From assembly GCA_964492925.1 (NCBI GenBank), contig CAZBMF010000116.1, forward strand, positions 1-6,723: a DNA stretch of 6,723 bases, given 5' to 3'. The DNA is from VMCP01 sp964492925. Lineage in GTDB: Bacteria > Bacteroidota > Bacteroidia > NS11-12g > UBA955. Under the pieces are notes generated by a model that did no database searches, had not been told where the DNA came from, and was given only the letters and a program-made list of their open reading frames with translations. How positions within the stretch are numbered: the first letter of the stretch is position 1; each line of letters opens with the position of its first letter. A program made the position numbers and the translations under genes. This document shows positions 5,844 through 6,723 of this stretch, one piece after another.

Positions 5844-6723
5844 GAATCGAAAAGAGTTCATATCACAAGCGGCCTTTTTGGCTGCCTTTTGGAAAATCCA
5901 AAACTCATCAACCATGCAATCATTATTCAACTTACCTGATACTGGCAGCACAATGCCAGCATTGTTCGTAGGACACGGAAGTCCTATGAACGCCATAGAA
6001 ACCAATGAATTTTCACAAAAATGGGCACAATTGGGAAAAACATTACCAAAGCCAGTTGCTATTTTGTGTGTAAGTGCACATTGGGAAACCTACGGCACTC
6101 AGGTAACAGCCATGGAAAAGCCCAGAACCATCCATGATTTTGGCGGCTTCCCACAAGCTTTGTTTGATGTGCAATATCCGGCACCGGGATCACCACAAAT
6201 TGCCAACGACATTCACAACGCAGAGAGTAGCATTGCCTTGGATCAACGTTGGGGGTTGGATCACGGATGTTGGAGTGTGGTAAGATGCATGTATCCCAAT
6301 GCCGATATTCCAGTGCTTCAATTGTCGCTTGACATGAATAAAACACCCCAAGAACACTTCGAATTCGCAAAGAATTTAATGTCCCTCAGAAAAAAAGGCA
6401 TCCTTATTTTGAGCAGTGGCAACATGGTTCACAACTTAGGCCGGGTTGCTTGGGATAAGATGAACGTTCCTGAATACGGATATGACTGGGCCCTTCAAGC
6501 GAATGCCGAAATGAAGAGCGCCATTTTAAACCAACAATTAGACAAACTCAGCAACTATTCTAAACAAGGCACTGCTTGGAACCTCGCAATTCCAACACCG
6601 GAGCACTATTTACCCTTATTATACACCTTGGGGGTAAAACAAGAATCCGACAAACTAAACTGGTTTAACGACAAAGCCATCATGGGGTCATTAACGATGA
6701 CGTCTTTTGTTTTGGAGGGATGA
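5842..6723 (+). CDS. ygiD: LigB/YgiD-family class III extradiol dioxygenase (4,5-DOPA dioxygenase type)
   Basis: The 293-aa protein is a complete member of the class III extradiol dioxygenase family that includes E. coli YgiD and plant DOPA 4,5-dioxygenase, metal-dependent enzymes that open catechol-type rings with O2. Visible blocks are MPALFVGHGSPMNAIE (38-53, H45), VSAHWETYG (77-85, H80), DFGGFPQALFDVQYPAPGSP (89-108), LDHGCWSV (129-136, H131), SSGNMVHNLG (181-190, H188) and IPTPEHYLPLL (240-250, H245). By family analogy H45, H80 and H245 bind the metal and H188 assists catalysis. ATG 5842 is used because the in-frame TTG at 5830 lies inside the -7 box. The chosen start gives about 30 extra N-terminal residues, MNRKEFISQAAFLAAF and onward, resembling a degenerate Tat-type leader; internal starts at M25 or M38 would give a cytoplasmic protein of usual YgiD size. 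The physiological substrate cannot be read from sequence. The gene has its own promoter and ends at the window edge. Confidence 0.93.
   Translation: MNRKEFISQAAFLAAFWKIQNSSTMQSLFNLPDTGSTMPALFVGHGSPMNAIETNEFSQKWAQLGKTLPKPVAILCVSAHWETYGTQVTAMEKPRTIHDFGGFPQALFDVQYPAPGSPQIANDIHNAESSIALDQRWGLDHGCWSVVRCMYPNADIPVLQLSLDMNKTPQEHFEFAKNLMSLRKKGILILSSGNMVHNLGRVAWDKMNVPEYGYDWALQANAEMKSAILNQQLDKLSNYSKQGTAWNLAIPTPEHYLPLLYTLGVKQESDKLNWFNDKAIMGSLTMTSFVLEG

Noticed and set aside
6059..6370. Minus-strand open frame of 103 codons opposite the dioxygenase gene
   Set aside because: It runs across the conserved His-containing blocks of the dioxygenase; its peptide has no recognisable features and it has no TAnnTTTG box upstream that I can see.

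Overview
The window looks like an ordinary chromosomal segment of a Bacteroidota bacterium, most likely of the Flavobacteriia type. The evidence is moderate GC with A/T-rich spacers, three near-perfect copies of the Bacteroidota -7 promoter box (TAnnTTTG), start codons without Shine-Dalgarno sequences, a typical exported-protein cleavage site (FS|Q), and protein sequences (SecG, Tex, HutU) that read like members of that phylum. I see no mobile element, tRNA, rRNA, CRISPR array or phage gene. No stretch longer than 300 bases lacks a gene.

Layout. Bases 1-196 (+) are the 3' end of a gene that I read as secG, followed by a strong intrinsic terminator (214-245). Bases 296-1219 (+) encode an uncharacterised secreted protein behind its own promoter. 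It converges, with only 7 bp between stop codons, on a minus-strand pair: tex (2961-5084), an RNA-binding transcription accessory protein, and downstream of it hutU (1227-2903), urocanate hydratase of histidine breakdown, which has its own promoter in the 57-bp gap. Divergent from tex, across 129 bp, is a small conserved lipoprotein gene of unknown function (5214-5771, +), preceded by a possible 15-bp leader hairpin. Last is a complete LigB/YgiD-type extradiol dioxygenase gene (5842-6723, +), whose stop codon ends the window.

The genes do not form one recognisable pathway. SecG (membrane secretion), Tex (RNA/transcription), HutU (histidine catabolism) and the dioxygenase (aromatic ring cleavage) are best read as independent neighbours. 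No other hut gene is present, so hutU is not in a hut operon within this window.

The most unusual structures are non-coding. A perfect 16-bp palindrome runs from the -7 box to the start codon of the dioxygenase gene, and a second, imperfect inverted repeat covers the -33 region of the same promoter. Promoters also sit only 6-10 nt from start codons, which implies almost leaderless mRNAs. I found no convincing new biological system here, and most genes are ordinary.
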